Source: Massilia horti (GTDB taxonomy: Bacteria; Pseudomonadota; Gammaproteobacteria; Burkholderiales; Burkholderiaceae_D). Taken from it: a stretch of DNA of 64,000 nt. The position numbers and the translations under genes were made by a program. Positions 19,199 to 28,376 of this stretch are shown here, one piece after another. The notes beneath the pieces are model-generated. The model searched no databases, was not told the DNA's origin, and saw only the letters and a list, made by a program, of their open reading frames with translations. Position 1 is the first letter of the stretch. Each line of letters begins with the position of its first letter. The DNA is taken from NCBI RefSeq assembly GCF_004614195.1, contig NZ_SPUM01000047.1, forward strand, positions 62,001 through 126,000, written 5' to 3'.

Positions 19199-20743
19199 TC
19201 AACGCTTGGTCAGGACGCTGACATCGTCCGGATTGACCAGGTCGTCCACGGTCCAGCCGTCCAGGTCGTATTCGTCCATCGCCGACTGGGCGAATGCCTT
19301 GCACTTGTCGAGCAGACCGTTGCCCTTGGCCGACCACAGGTTGGTCTGGCGGGTCACGTCATTGCTGCCGATGTAGTTGATCTCGTACAGCTCATGGCGG
19401 GCGCCGAACTCGGTGCCGATGGCGTCCCACAGCAGCTTCATGACCTTGACGCGCTCGACGGCATCGGCGCCGCCTGAACCGCGCACGTACTGGTCCAGAT
19501 AGCCGCGAATCTCGGGCGACTTGAAATCGCTGGTGTGCGAGTTCAGGTAAATGAGGCCGCTCGCGACGACGGTCTCGATGATGTTCTTAATCTTCGGCAT
19601 CGCAACCTGGTTCAGCACACGGTACGCGCCAGCCGGTTCCGGTGCGGGTCGGATCATGCCGTTCCATGGCTGGGCGCTCTTGGCCATGGCGTCCGACAAG
19701 GCCCAGAAAGCATTGCGCCACGCGATCACCTCGCCCAGTTGCGACTGCACGCCGTGAAAGCCGCTGGCGCCGGTGATTTCCAGCGCACGCGTCAGGGCGC
19801 CGACCAGGAAATCCATCTTGACCGCGAACCGCGTGCAGCCGTGCATCGATGCCCGCTCCAGATAACCGGAACCGATGTTGTAGGCATTTGCCTGTTTCAT
19901 GTCGCCATAGATGAACACGTCTTCCCAAGGAATGAATACGTTGTCCATGACCAGAATGGCGTCGTTCTCGTCCAGACGGGAGGACAGCGGATAGTCCAGC
20001 GGGCTGCCGAGCACGGCGGCACGGTATTCGTTCGAGACGCGGCACAGCAGCTTTACGCCCGGCGCGTTGGTCGGCATCATGAACACCGGGCAGAAGGCCG
20101 GATCCTGAACCGCCACTTGCCCCACGTGGCCGACGAAAGTGAAGTGGGTCAGCGCCGAACCGGTTGCCACCACCTTGGCGCCGCTCACGTAGATGCCCTT
20201 GTCCGTTTCCTTGGTCACGCGCACGAACACATCTTTGCCCGCATCTGGACCCAGGTCGCGGTCGACCGGCGGATTCATGATGGCGTGGTTGACGTACCAG
20301 GTTTTCTCCTGGGCCTTGCGATACCAGTTGCGGGCGTTTTCCTCAAAGCCCTTGTAGAAATCGGCGTTCGCGCCCAGCGTTCCCAGGAAGCAGCCCTTGT
20401 AGTCAGGCGAACGTCCCATCCAGCCCCACCCTTGGCGCTGCCACTGTGCAATCGCGTCGCGCTGCGCCACCTGCTCTTCCACGTTGTGTGCTGCACGGTA
20501 AAAGCGATGGGTAAAGCCGCCCCACTCGGTCGGCACGGTGAGGATGTCTTTCTGTGCCGGGTCGTGCAGCGCATCGTACATGCGGGCGATCATGCGGGCC
20601 GAGTTGCGGAACGCCGGGTGTTCCGTGATCTTTCCGACGCGCTCGCCGTAGATCCATACTTCGCGACCGTCGTCGAGACTGTCGAGGTATTCCTGGCCGG
20701 TGAATGGGATGTAATCTTTATTGACTTCGCTTGCTGCTGACAT
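19199..20743 (-). CDS. HpaB-family FADH2-dependent aromatic monooxygenase, oxygenase component
   Basis: A 514-residue oxygenase of the HpaB/PvcC/TftD family, the usual length. Supporting pieces are YLDSLDDGREVWIYGERVG at the N-terminus, the acyl-CoA-dehydrogenase-like middle (GIYVSGAKVVATGSALTHF), VFIPWEDVFIYGD and the C-terminal EINYIGSNDVTRQ. It ortho-hydroxylates phenols using reduced flavin from the adjacent reductase. The neighbouring ring-cleavage genes indicate a phenolic substrate turned into a catechol. The canonical hpa operon genes (hpaE/F/I order) are not reproduced, so 4-hydroxyphenylacetate need not be the substrate. AAAGGAG precedes the ATG. Confidence 0.92.
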   Translation of the reverse strand: MSAASEVNKDYIPFTGQEYLDSLDDGREVWIYGERVGKITEHPAFRNSARMIARMYDALHDPAQKDILTVPTEWGGFTHRFYRAAHNVEEQVAQRDAIAQWQRQGWGWMGRSPDYKGCFLGTLGANADFYKGFEENARNWYRKAQEKTWYVNHAIMNPPVDRDLGPDAGKDVFVRVTKETDKGIYVSGAKVVATGSALTHFTFVGHVGQVAVQDPAFCPVFMMPTNAPGVKLLCRVSNEYRAAVLGSPLDYPLSSRLDENDAILVMDNVFIPWEDVFIYGDMKQANAYNIGSGYLERASMHGCTRFAVKMDFLVGALTRALEITGASGFHGVQSQLGEVIAWRNAFWALSDAMAKSAQPWNGMIRPAPEPAGAYRVLNQVAMPKIKNIIETVVASGLIYLNSHTSDFKSPEIRGYLDQYVRGSGGADAVERVKVMKLLWDAIGTEFGARHELYEINYIGSNDVTRQTNLWSAKGNGLLDKCKAFAQSAMDEYDLDGWTVDDLVNPDDVSVLTKR

Positions 20744-20934
20744 GAAACCATCTCCTTTATGTCGCGGTCATTGCCTGTTCAACCAGTGCTTTCCCGCAAC
20801 CCACTCTGAATAGACTGCGCAAGGCAGCTTGCGGCTTCTCCAGCCGCTTCACTGCTCCCGTCTGTCTTGGCTGGCTTCTGGCGGGCACAGCCAAGGACCA
20901 CTTAGTATTTGTCGGCAACAGTTGCAGCGTCTAT

Positions 20935-20953
20935 TGAATATTTCGGCCGCTCA
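20935..20953. promoter_or_regulatory. second copy of the shared regulatory motif
   Basis: TGAATATTTCGGCCGCTCA lies about 190 bases upstream of the monooxygenase start, followed 8 bases later by ATTTGGTTATG. It matches 12351-12370 upstream of the sulfatase block. The stretch 20744-21125 otherwise holds no gene I can support. Confidence 0.5.
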
Positions 20954-21125
20954 CATGTGGATTTGGTTATGAGCGGACGTCGGTGAGCAAGGAGCGTGCA
21001 CGGATGGGGACCACAGTGATGCACAGCCAAGCAGTTGGACGTGGGATACACAAGCAAGGAAAGGACTCGTCGTCAGAAGCTGGATGAAAGGCAACGAACG
21101 GCTGGCGGGCCGGTGCAGCAATTGA

Positions 21126-21480
21126 GCCCCGCTGGTGTGCAGACACAGCAGCGGCATTTATTCGGCCGGCCGGGCCAACGTAGACTGGGGCGCGGCCATC
21201 GGCGAATTCCGTGGCGCCATGATCGGCACCCTGGAGGAGGTCAAGGCCGGCCTGGGCGAAACCATCGACGGCATGCGCGATACCTTCGCCAGCAACATGC
21301 AAACCATGGCCGATAATCTCAGCGCTGCAACCGACGGCATTCGCGGTGCGATTTCCCATCTGTCGACCGGAGTGTCCGGCACCATCGAAACGCTGGAAAA
21401 GGCCAACCACCAATCCATGAAGCGCCAGACGTTAGCGCAGGCCACATTTGCAGCATCCGGCGAGAAGCTGATGGAGTCCA
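21126..21480 (+). pseudogene. remnant of a MotA/ZorA-like long-tailed protein
   Basis: About 118 codons with no start or N-terminus encode an alpha-helical, Ala/Thr/Met-rich stretch: GTLEEVKAGLGETIDGMRD, then MADNLSAATDGIRGAISHLS and TIETLEKANHQSMKRQ. It resembles the cytoplasmic tail of MotA/TolQ-type channel proteins, such as ZorA of Zorya systems, or DUF802 proteins of betaproteobacteria. The frame shifts near 21480 into an OmpA-type segment, which indicates an internal deletion. The family assignment is tentative; the fact that it is broken is clear. Confidence 0.5.
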
Positions 21481-21724
21481 TGGATACGAGAGTGGCCAGA
21501 TCTCTGTGGAGGGACATACCGACAACCAGCCCGTAAAAGCTCCGGTCACCGACTACCGCACATTCTGCACTGTCTACCACGACAACTTCACGCTGTCCGC
21601 CGCCCGTGCGCGTGAGGCGCGCAAGCTGCTAATCGGCCACAGCGGACTGGAGGCCGCGAAGCGCGTCGTGGTCGCCGGCTATGGCGATTCGCACCCGATC
21701 AGCGGGCTCGCGCCAAACGATTAA
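21480..21724 (+). pseudogene. remnant of an OmpA/MotB-type peptidoglycan-binding domain
   Basis: In a different frame from the preceding fragment, GQISVEGHTDNQPV, DNFTLSAARAREARKLL and VVVAGYGDSHPI are the conserved blocks of an OmpA-like domain. The upstream part of such a protein (membrane helix) is absent and the reading ends at 21724 shortly after the domain. With the adjoining ZorA-like piece this is consistent with a decayed ZorA-ZorB-like pair fused by deletion. Confidence 0.6.
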
Positions 21725-21806
21725 CGCAATCGCCGCGTCGAACTCCGATTCGTTTCCGGCGGCGACCAGTTGCTGTAGCCAACGGTTTGGCTCACCATGC
21801 CGGACG

Positions 21807-24800
21807 TCACACCTCGTCTGGCGTCAGATCGATACGCCAGCGCGCCGCCACTTCAGCGGCGCACTCGTCACCGACGCTTTGCTCAAGACAAGCCAGCAGG
21901 TCTTCCTGGCGCGGCTGAGCAAACACCATGCGGTACAGCGCCAGACTTCGTTTCAGACGGCGGTAGCGTATCTCGTCTCGGCTCATGGGCAAAGCCATCA
22001 CTCGGCGCTCGACGCGGGCACCGTCCTCCACCTCGTAAATCCAGTACGGAATGAGATCGCTGGCGCCGGCTGGCCTGGCAGCCGCAGCGCGGGAGAACAT
22101 CTTGCTCCACGGGTCGCCGCCGCGGCCGGAGTCAGCGCGAACAGCGCTGCCGTATTTCAGGGCGACATTCTTGCGTACCGCATAGCCTTTGTAGCGATGC
22201 ACACGCCCCTCCCTCTGCTCCATGTCGACCGGGTTCGAGGGCAGGTTCCAATGGGTGACGGCATGGCACCAGGGATGGAAGTCCAATCCTTCCTGGCCCA
22301 CCGACGTCGAGACCAGGATAAACGGCCAGAATGGCGAGTTGAAAGCGGCCTGCAGCGCCTTCTTGCGCGACGAGCCTCCCTCCTCTTCCTCGTGGCGGCC
22401 GAAGCGCGCGGCGAAATGCGTACGAATGCCCATCTCAAACTGCTCGAATTGGAGCCCGCCCTCGGTTGCCCTCAGTTCCTCGGGACGTATGTTTGCGGAG
22501 CGCAAGGTCATGGCTTGCACCATTGCTTCTGCCAATACCTCTGCCTGTGACGTGCCAGGTGATTCCGCCAGCAGATGCACGCATTCGTCCAGCAAAGCCT
22601 GCAAGTTACCGTCGATACAGTAATGCAGCACTCTTCTCCAGTGTGCATCGTCATCTTCCTGCTTTTGCAACAACGCGATCGCCCTCGGGGAATTGAACTG
22701 GCTGCGCAGCCCTTCGGCGATGCGAGCCGCTGGACCTTGCAACTGGCCAAACTCCGCAATTGACTCCTGCCGGGATAAGCTGCGCAATGCGCAAGTGGCC
22801 GGCCCCGCCAGCGCCAGCACCGCCAGGACGTCAAGCAGATCCTTCGGCACGCGGCCCAGCCCCGTCACGTCCCCATCCCAGGCCGCCAGCCATTGCTGGA
22901 CATGTGCGGTATGACTCGATGCCGGTTCAGGCTCGCCGTGTTCATCGGAATCGCCAACAAAGCGCGCACGATGCCATTCATTTTCACACCATTCACGGCT
23001 GTCGGGCGCGTGTCGGGCCTCCAGCCGCGCCAGAGCTACCCAATACCACCGCTTGTCTTCAGCACCATGTTGAATCGAGCGATCGATACATTGCTCGATA
23101 TGCGGAGCCAGGCACTGGACGGCCTTGCGACACACCTCGCTGGCGGTCGGCAGGCCGCCCGACTGGTCAAGCCAATGCAGCGGATCGACCAATGTCACCA
23201 GTGCGCGCGACGGATACATCAGCGTCATGTTCAACATTCCACTCGGACGCCTGTTTTTCATCTCAAGACGCAAACGCGGCGCGAAGCGAGTGCTCAGCCG
23301 GCCATAGCCTACGTCCCCGACTCCAGCTTCCGAAACGATGCGCCGCTCTACTTCATAGGACAATAGCGCCGCCAACGCGTCTGGCACGACATTCCAGGCA
23401 GAGAATATCAGCTGTTTCGACACAGGACCGGCATGCTCGTAAACGCCACCTGGCTGCCAATATGGCAACGACGACGGCATCCACAACAGACGATGCAGAC
23501 CTTGCGCCGCGATCTCTTCCATCAGGATCCGCAGCCGGGCGTTGCCAGGATCCAGGGATGCGTAAGCGCTGATGTCATCTGCCGATATGGCGCTCTCGCG
23601 CGCATGGAGCAGCAGGTCGGCCAGTTGAGGCGAACGCTTTTTCAGATCGCTGCGCACCCCATTCTTGAACGTGTATTCGCGCATGAAATTGAGCAGATAC
23701 GGACTGGACTTCCAGTACTCCACCGTATCCGGCTCCTTCAATCGCTGCGCCAGCATCTCAAGCATGCGGAAATCAGCCAGGTCCCGCACCTCCAGGCGCG
23801 GCAAAAGCATGCGCTCGCTGACCATGGCGTCCGCGCGCACCGTAGTGGCGACCCGCTCGGTGCGGCACATCACTCGCTTAAGCGTGGCTTCGATACGCTG
23901 CTTCACAGGCGATAGCGGCGCCAGATCGGATTCGACGCGCATCTGCAGCAAGCCGGCCCTGAATTCGTCGATGTCACGCTTTAATTGCGCCAACCTGTCG
24001 GGCTGGTCTGGCATCAGGAAACTGAGCGTGCGCAGAAAGTCCGCGTAATGATCTTCGCTGTCGTCGGCCGCCGCATACATCTTGTACGGCGTTGCCGACA
24101 GCAATAGGATCCGAGGGACGGACGGATGGTTGAACAGGCCATGTGCCAGTTCGGCCGACGAGCCTTCCGTGGGATCGTCAAACAGTTCGCCAAAACGCTG
24201 AAACTCGTCAAGGATCACCAGGTCCGGTTGCAGCGTGCGCAGACAGGTCCGCGCCAGCTTGCGCCGCAACTTGCTGGTCAGTGCAAGACAGGCGTCCCTG
24301 ACGCTATCGTCAATCCGGCGGCGCCCGTCACGGTAGATGTCGGTAACCGCCTTGATTTCGGCCATCAAGGCCTTGTCCTTTGCAACAGCATTGCGGTAGG
24401 CCTCGGCGATGTCGGGGTCGATCTCCCACTTCAGCGCCTGCTTGGCGTATGTCTCCCAACTGTCGCCGGTTTTGCCTTTCATGGCGCGAAGCAAGCCACG
24501 GGAGTCTATTCCATCAACTCCGTCGAGCATCTGGTATATCAGCTGTCGTTCTTCCTTGTGGCCACTGCGGTTGCCTTTCTTGAACGTCGTGCCCGGCGTG
24601 AAGCTGATGAAATTCACCGGATGCTCGTTCAGGCGCTCAGTTCGTAGCGGTAGCAGCGTCAGACGTGTTGCTGCCGAATACGCGGACTGGCCCGCGTGCT
24701 GCAGGCGAGTCACGTTCTGCGCTGCGATATCCGCATTCGAGCAAACATAGATCACGTCGATGCGCTTCTTTCCCGCCATACGCAAACGCTCAATGGTGCG

Positions 24801-24974
24801 TGCGATCAGGCCCTTGGCCACAAGCGTTTTCCCCAGCCCGACCTCGTCGGCGACCAGAAAGCGCAATGCCGGGCTTTCAGCATCAAACATGCGCGAATAT
24901 GCAAAGTTAACCGTACGCTGCTGAAAATCCTTCAAGCCGCACATGACGGACTCCGACGACATGCCATGCCTCAT
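21807..24974 (-). CDS. large SNF2-like helicase of a putative defence operon
   Basis: A 1055-residue superfamily 2 ATPase. Motifs are VADEVGLGKTLVAKGL (Walker A, residues 41-56), LVILDEFQRF (DEFQ, motif II), LLLSATPYKMY (III), and near the C-terminus TSVGQEGLDFHPW with EQREGRVHRYKG (V and VI). The centre holds a long region I cannot assign. Its ATG overlaps the PLD gene stop by 4 bases (ATGA), so it is the third gene of a coupled operon. Such helicases in defence islands remodel or translocate on invading DNA. That role is inferred from neighbours, not shown. Confidence 0.85.
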   Translation of the reverse strand: MRHGMSSESVMCGLKDFQQRTVNFAYSRMFDAESPALRFLVADEVGLGKTLVAKGLIARTIERLRMAGKKRIDVIYVCSNADIAAQNVTRLQHAGQSAYSAATRLTLLPLRTERLNEHPVNFISFTPGTTFKKGNRSGHKEERQLIYQMLDGVDGIDSRGLLRAMKGKTGDSWETYAKQALKWEIDPDIAEAYRNAVAKDKALMAEIKAVTDIYRDGRRRIDDSVRDACLALTSKLRRKLARTCLRTLQPDLVILDEFQRFGELFDDPTEGSSAELAHGLFNHPSVPRILLLSATPYKMYAAADDSEDHYADFLRTLSFLMPDQPDRLAQLKRDIDEFRAGLLQMRVESDLAPLSPVKQRIEATLKRVMCRTERVATTVRADAMVSERMLLPRLEVRDLADFRMLEMLAQRLKEPDTVEYWKSSPYLLNFMREYTFKNGVRSDLKKRSPQLADLLLHARESAISADDISAYASLDPGNARLRILMEEIAAQGLHRLLWMPSSLPYWQPGGVYEHAGPVSKQLIFSAWNVVPDALAALLSYEVERRIVSEAGVGDVGYGRLSTRFAPRLRLEMKNRRPSGMLNMTLMYPSRALVTLVDPLHWLDQSGGLPTASEVCRKAVQCLAPHIEQCIDRSIQHGAEDKRWYWVALARLEARHAPDSREWCENEWHRARFVGDSDEHGEPEPASSHTAHVQQWLAAWDGDVTGLGRVPKDLLDVLAVLALAGPATCALRSLSRQESIAEFGQLQGPAARIAEGLRSQFNSPRAIALLQKQEDDDAHWRRVLHYCIDGNLQALLDECVHLLAESPGTSQAEVLAEAMVQAMTLRSANIRPEELRATEGGLQFEQFEMGIRTHFAARFGRHEEEEGGSSRKKALQAAFNSPFWPFILVSTSVGQEGLDFHPWCHAVTHWNLPSNPVDMEQREGRVHRYKGYAVRKNVALKYGSAVRADSGRGGDPWSKMFSRAAAARPAGASDLIPYWIYEVEDGARVERRVMALPMSRDEIRYRRLKRSLALYRMVFAQPRQEDLLACLEQSVGDECAAEVAARWRIDLTPDEV

Positions 24975-26761
24975 TCGCTCCCCTGTTCGTTCAAGGCTTC
25001 TTCAAAACAGCGCCAGATTTTCAGAAAATCCGCCGACAGAATCTCATCATCCGGCGCAGTGCTCTCCTTCCGCAGGCGTGCCACGACTTGCGAGACATGC
25101 GCCAGCCGACCCGGGTCACGCGCATATGCACGCGCCATCATTTCAAATAGCGGCAGTCCATCCGCGCGGGCGCCACCAGAACCGCGTTTTCCGCCGCCGC
25201 CAATTCCGCTGCCCGGCTCCCAATCGCCCAGCAGCAGCAAGAGATAACGCACGAAGCCGTCGTTATTGCGCAGCGCCGCCCGCAACATCTCCCCTTCTCT
25301 GTCAGCAGGTGCACCAAGCAAATGCAAGGCCTGGGCAAACCACAGTTCGTGCTTGCCCAACGCCAGCCGGAAGCCTGTAAACGCCGTGATGTCCTGAGCG
25401 GAAAAAACGCCGAGGTGCAGGAGCGCTTCATCGCAGCGTATGGGCACGGCGGCCTCGCTCCTGACGGTCACTGGCCAGGTCCAGCCTTTCACATCGCGCA
25501 GGTCGAACTGGTCCAGTCCCGCAAGTCCCACCGACCAGCCTCCATCAACGGCCTTGCACCGCAGCGACAGCTGTGCGCTACAAAGCCGCTCGCGCATGTC
25601 TTCAAGCTGTTGCTTCTGCTTCCGATCAGTCGCCGTGTCACCAGGCTCGCTGCGTACGTATTCCGTCAACAATGGGCCGATGCCGTCTTCGCTCAACCAG
25701 TCCCCGGGTTTGCCGACCCTGCTGGCCTTGCCGATCAGTTCGACCATGAACTCAACGTTCTTGCCCGCCACAAGCGCGGCATCGCTGGCATTGGCGGAGC
25801 CAACGAACAAATGGGTCTGCCAGGCACGCTTGCCGACATAGGCTTTAGCGTGCAGTCCACGCTCGCGGCCGACGACAGCCTCTTCCGTGTCGCTTGCCTC
25901 GGCGCGCTCATCCATGACCCATACCGCAGCGAATTTCTCGGCGGCGTCAACTGGCAAGGCATCAAGCTCTTCCGCCCGCGTGATGAGAAATGGCGCCTCC
26001 TTGCATGATTCTGCCAGCCGCCGCAGCGCCTCGGTCCGGACGAAGGGGCTGATGACGCCAAGCGTGTCCCAACAGCCATCGGCCGGAAGCGGTAACCATG
26101 CCTTAGCCTTGTCGCCCACCCCGAGCGCATGGAAGCGCAGTTCATTAAAGCCAGGCGGCAAGTCCCACTCACACCGCATCACGTCCGCCACCAGGCTTTC
26201 GGCGTTGCTCCTTCGCGCCCGGCTCAAGGGCTTGTGGGACATCTTCATCGTACGCTCCAGCAAGGCGCACAGTGGCTTGTTGGCTTGCAGTTTCTTTCCG
26301 CCGATCGTACCCTCGAGGCTCAGCGACAGATCCCAGGAGCGGTCATCCGTCAGATTGCGCGACAAGACCAGTAGCCGCAAACGTGGCACATCTATCTCCG
26401 AGGTGAACCTGAGCAACCACACCTTGGGATGAAACGCGCCGCCATGAGAGGCGGTCACCTCGTGCACCATGCCCTCCAGCAGCCCATACAAAGGACTGGC
26501 AGTGCGTGGCGCCTGCATGCGGCCGCGCTGACAAAAAATCGTCAACTGTCCCGCCGTGCGGCGCAACGCTTCCATCACGGCAACCAAATCGAACTCGCCG
26601 CTGTTCTCCTGCGCATGCCCCAGCCAAGCAAGATGCAATGGCAAACCGAGCAAGGTCACCAAATCCAGCGAATAGGTAGTGGCCACACCGTTATCGAAGA
26701 GAAAGCCTGGAGGCGGCGTCAGGGCATCGGTTAACAAACTACGAGTTCCCGAATGAATCAT
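24971..26761 (-). CDS. phospholipase D-like (HKD) protein of a putative defence operon
   Basis: A 596-residue protein with two HKD-type half sites: HPK at 111-113 with SRNLTDD at 134-140, and HAK at 304-306 with GSANASD at 321-327. This is the pattern of PLD-fold nucleases such as those in restriction-type systems. The remaining 260 residues are of unknown fold. The ATG at 26761 follows GGAGG and overlaps the DUF6361 gene stop by 4 bases; the longer in-frame start inside that gene is unlikely. It probably supplies the nuclease activity of the three-gene unit, though phospholipase activity cannot be excluded. Confidence 0.8.
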   Translation of the reverse strand: MIHSGTRSLLTDALTPPPGFLFDNGVATTYSLDLVTLLGLPLHLAWLGHAQENSGEFDLVAVMEALRRTAGQLTIFCQRGRMQAPRTASPLYGLLEGMVHEVTASHGGAFHPKVWLLRFTSEIDVPRLRLLVLSRNLTDDRSWDLSLSLEGTIGGKKLQANKPLCALLERTMKMSHKPLSRARRSNAESLVADVMRCEWDLPPGFNELRFHALGVGDKAKAWLPLPADGCWDTLGVISPFVRTEALRRLAESCKEAPFLITRAEELDALPVDAAEKFAAVWVMDERAEASDTEEAVVGRERGLHAKAYVGKRAWQTHLFVGSANASDAALVAGKNVEFMVELIGKASRVGKPGDWLSEDGIGPLLTEYVRSEPGDTATDRKQKQQLEDMRERLCSAQLSLRCKAVDGGWSVGLAGLDQFDLRDVKGWTWPVTVRSEAAVPIRCDEALLHLGVFSAQDITAFTGFRLALGKHELWFAQALHLLGAPADREGEMLRAALRNNDGFVRYLLLLLGDWEPGSGIGGGGKRGSGGARADGLPLFEMMARAYARDPGRLAHVSQVVARLRKESTAPDDEILSADFLKIWRCFEEALNEQGSE

Positions 26762-27960
26762 TTCCGCCTCCATCCGGCATGCCATTCCGCAAGCATCTCC
26801 CGCACCACCGGCCATCGATAGGTCAACGGTGCGGTACCGGCGGCACCGCTCCACTGCTTCCGCGCGGCCGGATTGGTGAAGCGCGAGCGTGCTCCTTTGA
26901 GCTTCATTTCACGCTCCGCAATCAATTGTCTAGCCGCCGATGAGTCGCCTTCGGCGACGGCAATGGCACGCCAGCTTTCAAGGAAGTGCTGCGTGTCCAG
27001 GGATATGCTATGCCCTTTTCCGATCACCAACGGCCAAAACTCAGCAAGCTTCCAGTCAGCACAGTCGGCCAGCTCGTGCTGTTTCCACGCGCTGAGTCTA
27101 CTTTCGTAATCAGTGACCAATTTATCGCGCCGCTCAAGTTCGGCGAGCTGCAGGTTATATAGCAGCGCAGCTCCGCGCATCGCGGCAGCCACCTTCCGAC
27201 CGCCGACGATCAAGGCCTTGATCCTGGTTGGGAAATCGGCAAATTGCGGATGCGCCCAGATGTTTTCGGGCTGCGGCGCGACCTTGCGATGGCGCAGATC
27301 CAGGGCAAGCCAGGTAAGAAGCGAATCCCTCTGCGTAGCGGTCCACCGGTCGAGCAAGAACCTTGCCTCGTCCGCTGAAAGGGCCAAGCCGCAGCCCTCG
27401 GGAAACCCAGGCGGGCAGAGCTTCAGTATGCCGGCATGCCATACAACTCCCGTCGCCTCATCGTCATGGATCTCGTTATCGTCGCGACGGCGTCGTTGTG
27501 AACGACGTGCGTGGCGGCGATCGGCATGCGCGAAATACTGTTGCCTGGTTTCAGTGCCGTTGCGAATGCCCCAACTGCCCAACGCCGTCCAGTACACCGA
27601 GCTCGGTTGTTGTTTCACTTCGCTGCCGGCATTGCGGCCGATAATGCCGGTAGCCGTCGGCTCAGTCTTACACAGAATCTGCAACAGGCGGCTTTCCGCT
27701 TGCTTCCCTGCGTCCTGGTATTTCAATGAAGGGGTGTTGTTTTCCTCCATCTGCGCGAACAGCCATGGAATGAAGAACACATAGCGTAGCCGCGTCTGGA
27801 TGGTTGACGTCCCTGGAAACAGTTGGTCAGCAATAGCATCGCGGATGCCACCTATGCCGAATTCATCGCGGGATTCGCGCTCTTTAAACAAATGCAGCAA
27901 GCGCATGCTGCGTTCAGCGGCAGCATGATCGTGGTCAAGCCAGGACAGTGTAGACGGCAT
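26758..27960 (-). CDS. DUF6361 family protein, first gene of a putative defence operon
   Basis: A 400-residue protein with the DUF6361 N-terminal signature: TLSWLDHD, LLHLFKERESRDEFGIGGIR and LFPGTSTIQTRLRYVFFIPW. The rest is charged and helical, with no catalytic motif I recognise. From memory this family lies beside PLD-like and helicase genes in variable islands; I know no experimental function. I took the ATG at 27960, with AAGGTG in front. Upstream (27961-28070) is A/T-rich and probably holds the promoter. Confidence 0.75.
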   Translation of the reverse strand: MPSTLSWLDHDHAAAERSMRLLHLFKERESRDEFGIGGIRDAIADQLFPGTSTIQTRLRYVFFIPWLFAQMEENNTPSLKYQDAGKQAESRLLQILCKTEPTATGIIGRNAGSEVKQQPSSVYWTALGSWGIRNGTETRQQYFAHADRRHARRSQRRRRDDNEIHDDEATGVVWHAGILKLCPPGFPEGCGLALSADEARFLLDRWTATQRDSLLTWLALDLRHRKVAPQPENIWAHPQFADFPTRIKALIVGGRKVAAAMRGAALLYNLQLAELERRDKLVTDYESRLSAWKQHELADCADWKLAEFWPLVIGKGHSISLDTQHFLESWRAIAVAEGDSSAARQLIAEREMKLKGARSRFTNPAARKQWSGAAGTAPLTYRWPVVREMLAEWHAGWRRK

Positions 27961-28070
27961 CTGACTAATCACCTTTTAAAATTCTAAACGGCTATATTCT
28001 ATTGGTTACTGCATAACGTTCAACAAAAAATATACCTTCGCGACCAACGCAAGAAGCACAAGTAAAAACT

Positions 28071-28101
28071 CAAACGCCCGATGTAATTCATCGGGCGTTT
28101 G
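28071..28101 (-). terminator. intrinsic terminator, leftward
   Basis: CAAACGCCCGATG and CATCGGGCGTTTG form a perfect 13-base stem with a 5-base loop. On the minus strand a T-rich stretch (AGTTTTTAC) follows. It is placed right after the broken toxin-antitoxin pair and probably was its terminator. Confidence 0.75.
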
Positions 28102-28135
28102 AAAAACGACAAAGGCGACGACGAGTCATGGTCCA

Positions 28136-28213
28136 TCAAATCGCGGGCTTTTCAGCGAAGACGTTGCCTGATCCGGTTTCGGTCTCGACGCCTTCAATCA
28201 TGCGTTTTGTCAT
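28136..28213 (-). pseudogene. truncated antitoxin start (HigA/XRE type)
   Basis: A 25-codon frame beginning MTKRMIEGVETETGSGNVFA is the conserved start of XRE-type antitoxins that follow RelE/HigB-like toxins; the helix-turn-helix body is missing. It overlaps the toxin fragment end by 20 bases, as in intact pairs. Confidence 0.6.
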
Positions 28214-28346
28214 TTGGTAGATCCCTCACTAGCACCACGGAAACCTCCAGCTTGGTGCGAAAACTGTCCATTTCCTCTTTCGCAGCAGCGATCCCGCTCT
28301 TGCTCTCCTTCTCGAAGCAGTGCAGGACGAGCATCGCTTTCGCGAA
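28194..28346 (-). pseudogene. 3' fragment of a RelE/HigB-like (Gp49) toxin
   Basis: Fifty codons without a start end in TGA at 28194. LVLHCFEKESKSGIAAAKEE is the C-terminal signature of phage Gp49-like/HigB toxins. A TAG lies immediately upstream in frame, so the toxin cannot be made. Together with the antitoxin stub it marks a decayed type II toxin-antitoxin locus beside the defence operon. Confidence 0.65.
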
Positions 28347-28376
28347 CTAAACAGTCCGCACACGCGGATTTGCCGG

